From Beaufortia kweichowensis (lineage: Eukaryota > Chordata > Actinopteri > Cypriniformes > Gastromyzontidae): a DNA stretch of 64,000 bases. Below the pieces are notes generated by a model that saw nothing but the letters and a program-made list of their open reading frames with translations, had not been told where the DNA came from and did not search any database. The stretch is taken from positions 401,001-465,000 of the forward strand of contig CM032799.1 of assembly GCA_019155185.1 (NCBI GenBank). Reading direction: 5' to 3'. The position numbers and the translations under genes are program-made. Within the stretch, counting starts at the first letter, position 1, and every line of letters begins with the position of its first letter. This document shows positions 53,279-64,000 of the stretch, in pieces.

Positions 53279-56223
53279 CTCTGTGTGGTTTGATTAACAG
53301 ACTCTTACACACATGAAAAGGTCAGGATAGATGACTGTCGATCTGACACACATGCTAAACTGCAGCGTCGGGTTGCCGGTGGGTCACAGTCATCTGACGG
53401 AATCTTGGCCGAGATGCCGCATGGCTGATTTTCTGGCTCACGCTTGCGGTTAGAGGTGTTTCTCCTCGTTTGCTGTATGTAACTGACTTTGGCCGCTGGT
53501 AAACGGAGCAGTCAGCCCCGGCTCCATATGGCGCTCTGTCTCTGCGTCACGGTGCTTAATCTCCCCTTCCTTCACACCGTGCCAGGCATAATTTGCATCA
53601 CGGTGACCACCTGTGCCAACCCCTGCCCATCTGCCCGTCGATCGGCCTGCCGTCCGGCACAAGCGAGACCGAGCGGCTAGGTCCGTCACAGCGGAGGAAG
53701 ACCCGCATGAGCGATTCTACAAATCAGAGCATGGACACCCCGGCAGGCTTCACCTAACGGGCAATTAGCTCTATAATTGTTTTAATTTGGATGACTGCCG
53801 AGAAAACTGAAAAGCGCACCGTGACACTATAGCACACGCTGAATATTCCAGCAGGGAGAGAGAAATAGAAACAGCCGGAGAACTTGATTCAGCTGATGTC
53901 TTTCTCAAGGTGAATCATCTCTGCTTGTCGGGAACCGCAGGATGTCACACGGCTCGGTCGGACCCGGCCCGATCGCCCCCTATCCCACTCTTCCTTGCGT
54001 CTGCGGAGAGTCTGGCCGGCTCTCCTCCCGCACCACTGCAATCGCTCTAATGTGCACTGTTGTTCTGAGATAAGCGTTTATGTGCTGGCTTGTCATTGGT
54101 TGACAGGGTGAGGTTTGTAAGGGTTATTGAAAACACAGTAGTTTTGTTTATTTATGTGGCAGGCGGTGGGGATTAAAGATGTGGGTTTGAGAGACGAGGC
54201 TCGTGGAATCTGACGCAGCCTTCGCTCAAAGCTGACGTAACTCGGCCTCTTTTGATGCAAGATTGCCCTGTCATTTTGCACAGGTTGCCAAATATCCATG
54301 GATTAAATGGACTGAAAAGAAGGTTGATAGAAAATCTGAATTCTCTGTAAGTCAGTGTCTGGCATTTGGACACATTTTTGAAGGTCTTGAGGAGCTTGTG
54401 CGTCTGTTTTTTATTGCAGTAATAAAACTGATTAGCCTTGAGTTTGTAATGGCTGGTATCACAACAGGATCTTTAAAGAACATAGTACATAATCTTTATA
54501 GACTTACTAAAGCAAACTACTCATTTCACATTTTTCTTTCATATCCCTTTTCTATTCGCTGTGGTATTTTTACCTGTACCCAGGGATCTGACATCATGTA
54601 GATCAATAGAAGGTTATTGACCACCCTTTTTAATTAGCATTATGTGCATTTATGTTGTCTGACCTTAAAGGTTAAAAGCAGGTGAAGTACAGGCTCAAGT
54701 CCCGTGAGGATCATGACCTCCTGACTTACTGACTGTAAATCAGACCGTGGGTTTTCTTCTGAGAAACATCATTTTATTTAACCAACAGTTCGCAAAAAAT
54801 TAAGTAGTGGATTATTATTTATTTATCCGTATTTTTAAAAGTGTATTTTTCAAGAATTGTGATTGTAAGGACAGTTAGTGTCATTGACCATGTCTGCCAG
54901 ACAATAAAAGGAACCATAAAAACGGTCCATATGCACTTTTTATTTATATCAAGCGTCTTCGAAATCAATTCGCTGTTATTATATTGTTGCTGAATAATTA
55001 TCTTTCTAATAAATACATTTGATTAATAAATAATATATAAATCTTATTCTCAATTCTGCATATGTTAACTGGTGGATGTTTGGTTACAGCACACACAAGA
55101 ACTATGTCATGTTACTGTGCTTTTTATTTTATATTATTTAAATAAACAGGTTTCAAAGCATCAGCTTTCATGCTGTTTCTAGTCTTTTGTGTTCTATAGA
55201 AAAAACAACAGCATACAGGTTTAGAAGATTGTTTACTCCTGTAGTGTAGCAGACGGGGATGAACGTTACCAGGAGGTATCATTTCACCTGTCATTTTTTC
55301 TGGACAGATGTTTATATGGATGAATGTCAGTCTTGTCCTCAAGTGACATTTTCTTCGTGTGCCAGTGAGACTATGTAGGTACCACTTGGGTTGTCCAAAA
55401 CCGCTCTGTGTCTGATGTTGGAGAAACTCTATACACAATCTATTTTAAACTCCATTTTGTTTCTTCTCGTGTTAGTTTCTTCTCTGGCTAGTGTGCATGA
55501 GATTTTGGCTCCGTGTCACTGCATAGTCCCCAGTAGGAGACACTGGCTAGTGTTCATTCTGGTGACCATGTTGGTCTGCTGTGTGTGTGGGTCAGAGAAA
55601 TTCTGAGACATTAACCGCCCTGCAGCTCACTGATAAATCAATGACAAAGGGGAAAATCAACCTTGGATGTCACACCGTTCCCAGTCAGTTTTTAGTATTC
55701 AATGGGCACATGCTTATATCTTCCCTTGCGGATAAAATCTCATACTATAATATCAATCATACAATAACACTTTTTTTCATTATTTTTTTTCTGTATTTTT
55801 AGCACAAGATAGCGTACTCTTCCTTTTGATTTTGATGCGAATGCTTATACTTAAAAGTTCTTCAGAGCCAATCACATCATGTCTTATTCACTGGAGAGGC
55901 AACACACATAACATTACAGTAATAATGAATATAAGTCACTTATTTACATTCTTTGATTGAATTTACAGTGGTTTTGTAAACTTAGTTTTGCTGGGACAGT
56001 GCAGTCCAGTTCTCCAGCTCAAACTCTTCTACATTTGATAATTGACATTTGAAATATTTCGATGGAAGAGGATTGAGATTAAGATGGAGAGGTTTAATTT
56101 TTACTGTGTACCCTAATGTTAAATATTTCTTTTCATTACAAACCTAAAATGTTATTTATTTTTGAACTGGATGACTTGCACTCAGTAATAAAGAAAAAGC
56201 AGTCGGTAAGATCACAGCAACTC

Positions 56224-56520
56224 CTTTAACTGTCACCGTTCCACTGGTGTGTCACTATTCACTTTAATATTTTATAGTTGAATTTGAATCTAATCATCAC
56301 TATATATCGATGGAAAAGTCAAAAACTCAAGCATAAATATTTGACAAATCATAACAATAAACATAAAATAAAAAAATGTAAGAAACAAATGTTGATGTTA
56401 TTTTTAAAAATCCCTTTTTAATTAAAAAAAAACTAAAATGGCATTTTCTGCATGTGGGTAATGCATTTTCATGTGTATGCTCAATATGTGCAGTGACAGT
56501 TATCATGTTAATAGTGTTTT
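56224..56520. repeat. Dispersed repeat, copy 2 (copy 1 at about 6467-6735)
   Basis: Has CACCGTTCCACTGGTG, TTTTATAGTTGAATTTGAAT, an AT-rich middle with AATAAACATAAAAT, and the tail AGTGACAGTTATCATGTTAA, in the same order as copy 1. Confidence 0.6.
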
Positions 56521-58547
56521 AAAGCATAAATCATTATATTGCGTCTCCTCTGGTTAGGACACAGTTGTCATTCTCTTGTGTTTCTATTTCCTGTGCATTT
56601 GTGTGGCACACACGATACTCTGTTAGTAGCATATTATAAAGGAGTGTGTTCGTATTGGACATCTTTTGTATTCATGTTGACAGGCTTTTAGTGGGCACTA
56701 CACCAGCTCATGTGTTGCTCTTACTCTTACAGGTTATGCTCATGTTATTGCTTTGTGTGCGAGAACAATCATGAGTCTGTTCAAGTGTATTTGCTGTAAT
56801 GTGAGAGTGGACTTTATAGCATTAGCATATAACACGCTTTTATTAGCATGTGCCGTTTCTCTTTGGTTATGCGGCACATTTCTTTGATTAGTGTTAATGT
56901 GTGTAAATGCATGTGTGTGTCAATGCTGAGAGATGGATCTTTGAAGGTAAAGTATCGGTGTAGTGTGTATGTGTGACAGAGATGGAGTAGCTCTATGGAG
57001 GGTAAGGTATAGCCCCAGGTGGAGGATGGGACCCATTAGGATGTTTTACATCTTGCAGACAGATGGAAGCTTTTGTGGACTGCCAAATACACCCCTCCCA
57101 ATGCACACACCCCCATAAAAACATCTTTAACAACATGCATTACATCATGTAAAACATGCAGTTTTTGTGGGGAATGGAGCACAATATTAATGCAACACAA
57201 TCTTCTACTTTGCTTTGTTAAAACAGGACGTGCTGTATGGTGTATATAACCTTTCACCAATGACGTATTAACCGTGAAACCATGATAATGATTTAGTCAG
57301 GTGTTGTTAAACAAGTACAATTTAATTGCAAAGAATACATTTTTGGTATCTAAATTACTTGAAGACTCGTGGGACATAATAATGGCCTCATGGGATATAA
57401 CAGTGTCCAGTGAAACCTTGGCACAAGCAGTAGACCAGTTGAGGGATTTTTCACCTACTAGACTGTAAAAATACTGTTCATTTGACATACTTATTTTTTG
57501 ATACTGTATAATATGGAAGTAAGAGATTTTAAACACATTCTTGATGAGCTGTGTTTGTTTACAGTTGGAGCTAAAATCTGGAGAACCGGAGTTAAACAGC
57601 CCGGCTGTAAAGCATTACTTCTCATGCTTTTTCTTTGAACCTTAATCTTAACATGTATATTAAGCCATTTCTCAAACACTTCAAACATCTTTCAGTGAAA
57701 CTACAACGTTAAACACTTCCAGATTTCTTTGTGATAGACCTTTTATCTGACGGACGCTGCTGCATGTTATCAGAAATAAAATATTACATAATTAACCTTA
57801 ATCTGCAGCAATTCAGCAAAATTGCTGTTGCTCAAAGCCTCTTTTAAACGGCGACCAAACATATAACTGTCTCCCATTAAAGGGAGGAATGCTGTTTTAT
57901 GTTTTACCTTGTAAGGCAACAGATTACCAGTGTGTCCTGTAGGTCAGCCATGTTTGAAAAATAGTTTGGAAAATGTTGTTGTGTGAAGTGCAGACTGTGA
58001 GAAGTGACGGATGTTGATGGATTAAAGGGTTAGCAAGACCGTTTGTGTGAGAGAAAGTTGTTGTGTGTGTAATGATAGTGTTGTTCTTCCAGATGATGTT
58101 TATGTAAAGAAGATCAGTGAGAACAAATGTTCACTACTCTTCTTGAACCATTAACAGCGATTGGAGCATCTTGCTTCTTCCATCCTGTCACCAGCTGTCA
58201 CCGTTTCTTTTTCTTGTTCTTTTGCTTCTGTTTTCTCATTTTCACGTGGCCTTTTTGCTTTCCTGCAAGTTCCACCATATTTGCAGCGATAGTGGCTCTT
58301 TGTAAAGATTATATGCTTGTTTACAACCATAATAGTAGAAGATGATTCGTGAATCTTCATCTTTTTATTAATAAATCTCTTGGTAGCCGTTTTACAAGAG
58401 TCTGTTTTTGCAAATGGAATATGACAGTATGTGCTGTTTGTTTATAAGCGCAGCATGAACAGCTGAACTGAAATGTGTCACTTAAAAATGTCACATTTTT
58501 TTATTATCATTATTTATGTCTTTTGAAATCACCCAAAGTCTTCGACT

Positions 58548-58705
58548 AAGACTGAAAAATTCAGTCAGTATTTATTCACCCTCTTGCCATTTCAAACCTG
58601 TATGGTTTTCTTTTCTCTGTGGAGCATAACAGGAGAAATACAAAGAGATACAAGTAACTCTGTGCTGTGCAATTACAGTGAATGAAAGTCAACAGAGTTT
58701 AAATA
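58548..58705. repeat. Partial fold-back MITE-type arm
   Basis: Contains TATTTATTCACCCTCTTGCC, TTTCAAACCTGTATGG and GAATGAAAGTCAACAGAG, matching one arm and the loop of the Angel-like element; the second arm is missing. Confidence 0.5.
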
Positions 58706-58800
58706 ATGACAAAACTTCTCTTGTTGTGCTAATATTGTACCAAACTGAAACTTCAGTACATGTGTGTATATGTGTACTTCAGTGTACATGTAGTTAAACG

Positions 58801-58830
58801 TGTGTGTGTGTGTCTGTGTGTGTGTGTGTG
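58801..58830 (+). repeat. (TG)n microsatellite
   Basis: About 15 TG units with one C interruption. Confidence 0.95.
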
Positions 58831-58931
58831 ACCTTAAGTGAGTGTGCTAATGGCCTCTAAAAGCCTCTGCAGCAAGTGTCAGAGTCACAGATGGTGCAAC
58901 TTACCTCGTCCCACCCTCACAGACCTGCTGA

Positions 58932-59187
<256 letters not shown>

Positions 59188-60818
59188 TGTTTTGGAATGT
59201 AATTGGTAAACCTTGTATTTTTCCTGCTAGTCCGTTTGCAGTTACTAGGAAGGCAAAAACTTAATCTGCAATTTGTCAATTCTAAATTAGTGAAAGCAGT
59301 TGTTTTGGTGCAATATATATAATGAAACCTGTAAATCTGACAGGGCTGTACAGTACTGTACAAGAAAATAAAACTTCTGCAAGAAAACTAACTTCTAACA
59401 AAAAATAATAATAACTTCACCTTGAAAGCAGTTGTTTGGGCAAATATATAATGTATATATGTAAATCTAAGGGCCACTGTGTATCTTTCTTTATCAAATG
59501 TAGGATGTCTAGAATTCACACACGACCGGCTTTCCTCACCCAAATCCCAAGTTGACTCAATAGAAGACAAACAATACCAGCCCTGTGTCAGTCATGAATT
59601 GAATCAGCCCCCCACGCTGGCGCCCACCTCACCTTTACGAGTACAATGATCCTAAGATAGGTTTATTTCCAAGAAAGGTTATGGTCTTCTCAGTCTTTCT
59701 CCATGGTAACAGTTATCATCGGGTGGTTCATGTGTGCTGTTGGAGCTATACAGTAGCAAACCTGCCGTCTCTTTTCTCCTTTCCACATCTCCATATGAAT
59801 CGCTGAAAGACCTCTTTAATGGAAGTTCAATCATCTCCCCTTTGATTCCTGAGATGCAATGTCGTGATTAAGATGATTGGATGAATGGAAAATGGCATGA
59901 ATATGTGATTGGCTCTGTGTGTCTCACCGCTGAATGGATCTCATTTCATTGTTCGTCAGTAGCACCTCAGTTCTAAACCTCTTGTTCCGTCTTATCCTCT
60001 TTTTCATTACGGACCTGTTCACGCTTTTGATTACATTCACAAGAGGAGATGTGGTAGTTTTGCTTGTAGGCTGGTTTCTGAAATGTATAAATCATTCTGG
60101 AGAATATTGCAGAATTGAATAGAAACTTTCTGTAAATTGTTACATTTGTAAAGGCTGTTGTAATTGGGTGACGTTTGGAATGATGTATTAGACTATATGC
60201 TACTACAGTCTAACGTTGACGGCACAAACTCTTGTGTGTTGGATGTTACATGTAATGTACTGCATTGACAGTAACCTATAGGGGGCGATAGAGTAATCTT
60301 TAAATGTATCTGTCTGTAAATTGTGATGTTGTTTATGTAAATAGATTTAAACATGTTGACTAATAATGACATATCCCTTTTAGCATTAAATAAGAAAGAG
60401 AAATTTTACTTTGAAGCCACTCCTATCATTGCGTGAATTGCATTTGACACATTTCGCAAACAAAACACAGCATGAGCTCACGTAGCTGGAAGTGTATGTG
60501 TTCAAGTGCTTGTGTGTAAAAAAAACGGTGTGAAATCAAGTGTACAAAATGTCCCTTTTTGGTTCTTCATTTTTTCCTGCTGTGTCCTTTAAGTTGCAAG
60601 AAAAAAGCTGTAAATTGCTTTCTTCTCATTTTCTAGGAGCTCTTTCTCGCTCTCTCCCCGTCATGTCAATGATGTGCACTGTGTAGACTGTTTATGATAT
60701 ATATGGTTTATATATTTACAGTCTCTGCCCTTGTGGACCCATTGATCAGAATTCAATTCAGACTTGTTGACTTCAGGGTAAATAAACCGTGTGTTAATAC
60801 CTCCTGTCCCCACCAGCA

Positions 60819-60989
<171 letters not shown>

Positions 60990-62540
60990 CTTCAGTCAGG
61001 CCTGAATGCTTCTGGCAGTCTGAGGAAGGAGGATCAGGCTTCATTTGATTAGATCACACTGGAGGACGAGCCCATGTGAATGTAAATTCTCAGATTTGAG
61101 TTTCCATAATGTTTACACTGTACAGACTTTTTCTCTAAACCGCCCTCATCATGTCCTATTATTCCAGTAAAGATCAACCCTGCTGTGGCAGAAAATAGTT
61201 TTCTCATTAGTACCGCTATCAGTCTTAACTCGGTAGACATCATGAACTTGAAAAGTTCTTCAGAAACGTCTCTTTGCACATGTTTTCTTCTCTTGACGTG
61301 TCTCACGTCATCACTCAGAGCTCCACCTCACTGTTATTGCAAAGACTTATTTGGACCGCTATAAATGAGTGTGTCTGACGTCCATCTTGTCAACAGGAAA
61401 TGAAATGCTCTGGGGGAAAAAAACGTTCCAGTAATGTTTCTTAAGTCATCAGAAAGTCTTCTAAGAACTTGTTATTTCCTGTCAGGTTTTGTGGATATAA
61501 AGTCAGTCTTTGCTAACTTTGCAGCAAGGGTGGTGCATGTTTAGAGTTTTTAGTCCGTGTAAATGAGATACTAGTCTAGCACTGCAGACATATGATGCAT
61601 TTCCATTTACTGTATAAACAAAGAGATGGATTTCTGTACTGAGGACATGATATTACATGTGTATGAGATTTTATACATAAAGAAGAACGAGTACCTGAGC
61701 TGAATCCTCCCTTTCATTAATCTCTAAAAATCTTTTAATTTAGGACAAGAATGAATCAAAGGACACTTACACAGGAACTATATGTCTACAGATGGTTTTG
61801 CAGTGGTTAAACAGCGACTGATGATTTGTTGGTCTCACTTTGGAAATTTGTTGGGTTTGGCAATTTTACAGTGTAACTATTAAAAACAAACTAATGGAGC
61901 CATTAGAATTATGGGGGTCGGGTACCATATGACTCTGCCTTAAAGACTTCCTAAATCAAAAAGTTGCAGAGCCACAAGGTCTTGTGAGACACAATCACCA
62001 TCTATTAGCCTAATCTAATTTCATAATATTATTTTGCTTCATTTCCGTAATAACTTTGATGTGATTTACGAAGCGGATTACCACAAAGGGCCATAAAGAA
62101 AAGGCTGTAGATATTTTATAAATCCGAGCTCCAGCATGTGTGTTGTTGCCATTTCGGGCTGTGTTTTCAGTCTCTGAAGGCTCTGGGTTTTTCTTTGCTT
62201 GTTTTAATGGCTGTGGAAAGTGGGGTGATTATAGCTGAGGATGATGGTGTAATTTCTGCCATTATGGTGCTCTGTGGGTAAAGCTAATGATGTACACGGC
62301 GAGCGCTAATGAACACGACAGATTACTGTTGGGCCATGTGTATGATTAGACCTCACAGGTTTTACCTCCACCTACAGTATGAATTAGGGCTATGGCAGTG
62401 AGTCTGTGGAGAGGTCTCAGAAGCGTTTTGGAGGCCTTGTGATTGCTTCACCATCATTCCACAAAGTGCTTGTTTGTTTGTGTACCGTCTGGTAGTGTTT
62501 TATTTTCTTTGAGCTTTTGTAAGCTCAAAGAAAAAAGGAT

Positions 62541-62822
62541 TTTAAAGGGATAGTTCACCCAAACATTCTTTTATTATTTCCTCACGCTCATGTCAAACCT
62601 GTATGACTTTCTTCAGCAGAACACAGAAGAAGATATTTTGCCAAACGCTGGTTATCGGCACTCATTCACTTTCATAGTATGAACACAAGATACAATAGAA
62701 GTCAATGAGTGCGATAACTAAGCTTCTAAAATATCTTCTTCTGTGTTCAAACAAAAGAAAAGAATCATATTCAGGGTTTAAATGACATAAGACAAATGAA
62801 AAATGTGACATTGGAAGGGTTT
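62541..62822. mobile_element. Fold-back MITE-type element (Angel-like), most complete copy
   Basis: Begins TTTAAAGGGATAGTTCACCC, the consensus start of this family. The left arm has AGAACACAGAAGAAGATATT; the right arm has the complement AATATCTTCTTCTGTGTTC. The loop has GAAGTCAATGAGTG. It ends AAGGGTTTTAAA. No coding capacity; it would fold into a hairpin nearly 280 nt long in pre-mRNA. Confidence 0.7.
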
Positions 62823-64000
62823 TAAACAATTTTTTCAATATTTTAGCTGATATAAACTATTTCCCTTTCTATGTTTGAGAGTTAGACAAATGAAAGGTTG
62901 CTGTAATCTTTCACAAATAATTATGAATGACAATATTCATTTTTAATTATGCAATTATATATTTATTATTTTAGGCATGCTCATATATGCAATTTAAGTT
63001 TGTAGTCGGACTGTTCAATTCATAGTGCTTGTGTGAAACATGAACACTGTGTATCACATTTTTCATGGGATGTATAATAATAATAATAGTAACTGCATGA
63101 ATAATTTTCTGTAAGATTGTAGTCAGAGCTGATGACGCATTCATTAAATGATAACCTTTTCAAATACTTTATAAATAGCACTTTTATCAGTGCTTTATGA
63201 GAAGAAAATATTTCATACCTTCATACTATCAGAACTAAAAGATGTTTTGAATGCTCAGAGAAACATTGGTGTTGGTTTAGCTCTCAAACCATTTCAGTTA
63301 CTTCTGTTTGGGACAGAAGGTGGTTGGACACTTTTTTCACAAAAAGTCTCGAATGAAGAAATCTGTAAGGAGAAGATTGGGGAATTTCTTTTGAAGTTTA
63401 GTTCAGCAAAGAGGATTTGCGGTGACCAAAAGCAGAAGCCAGAGCTCTGAACGGGGGGGAGACCGTTCTGCTCGTCAGTCTGTCCAGCGTTCATCCATCC
63501 CTGCTTCCTTCTGCTTCATCCACCCCCTGTACGCATTCAGACGAGCGTTTCCTTCACCTCCCTTCTGTTCTCCCTCCGCGCATCTTCCATACCATGAGCA
63601 GATTGTCTACGGCTCAAGATCTGGTCAGCCAGCGCAGAACGACATTGCCTTGTTAAAGTGCGTGAACGTTGCCAGCCCCTGACATCCATTTTAATGTGCA
63701 TTTGTCCTCGACAGCGTTCAGGACAGACACCGTAGAGTCTCTGTACATAATTAGCGGGATTCGTGGTTGCGAGGTGCGATGAAGCTTTAGCTGGTTGACG
63801 TGGTGAAAGCCGATAATGTATTCGTGCGATATGGCTGGTGCTATTGCGGTGGGAGGTTTGGCGTCAAAAGTACAGGCCGACGCGGTGGAGACAGCTGGTG
63901 CAGATGTATCAGACATGTCACCACATGGCCTCATTCACACCTCCGGAAAACAAATCAGCCTTTGGGGTCGTGGCCAACGGTCCTTGACTTTCACGACTGC

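Noticed and set aside
63190..63450. 86-codon plus-strand frame considered as the next PAR3B exon
   Set aside because: It lacks the expected FGKKK and coiled-coil residues and has no matching splice phase.

Overview
The window is animal nuclear DNA, most likely from a cypriniform (carp/zebrafish-type) teleost. It carries one recognisable gene in small exons with GT-AG introns. The introns hold very long (CT)n, (GA)n and (CA)n microsatellites and short palindromic DNA elements typical of cyprinid genomes. No bacterial, viral, CRISPR, rRNA or intact tRNA features were seen.

The gene is on the + strand and is the central part of a PAR-3 family polarity scaffold. It best fits pard3b (PAR3B/PAR3L), judged from remembered family sequences. 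Nine exons join with consistent phase over 1381 coding bases (459 complete codons): 1349-1488, 1720-1848, 13265-13450, 17849-18019, 22965-23097, 27396-27489, 28139-28230, 47307-47516 and 52665-52890. They encode PDZ2, PDZ3, a divergent linker, the conserved block around the aPKC-site motif, and the start of a lysine-rich basic region. The N-terminal domain and PDZ1 lie upstream of the window; the C-terminal coiled-coil part lies downstream. The first intron is cut by the window start, and the last runs at least 11 kb to the window end.

A probable tenth exon is the most interesting point. A 60-bp cassette at 36030-36089 is in phase with both neighbouring exons and resembles a short segment that mammalian PAR3 and PAR3B have at exactly this place. 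Its 3' splice site has a 270-bp (CT)n microsatellite as its polypyrimidine tract, and its 5' splice site is weak. This suggests an alternatively spliced exon under possible microsatellite control. A second, more speculative exon (20533-20625) has strong splice sites but an in-frame stop just before its donor.

The remaining sequence is intronic. It includes seven long CT/GA tracts; several CA/GT tracts; a two-word 8-nt minisatellite (48365-49160); fold-back (Angel-like) MITE-type elements; a nested transposon insertion at 29757-30135; a Tc1-end element; SINE-like fragments; and several low-repeat or CpG-rich blocks that could be conserved regulatory elements. No new multi-gene system was found.
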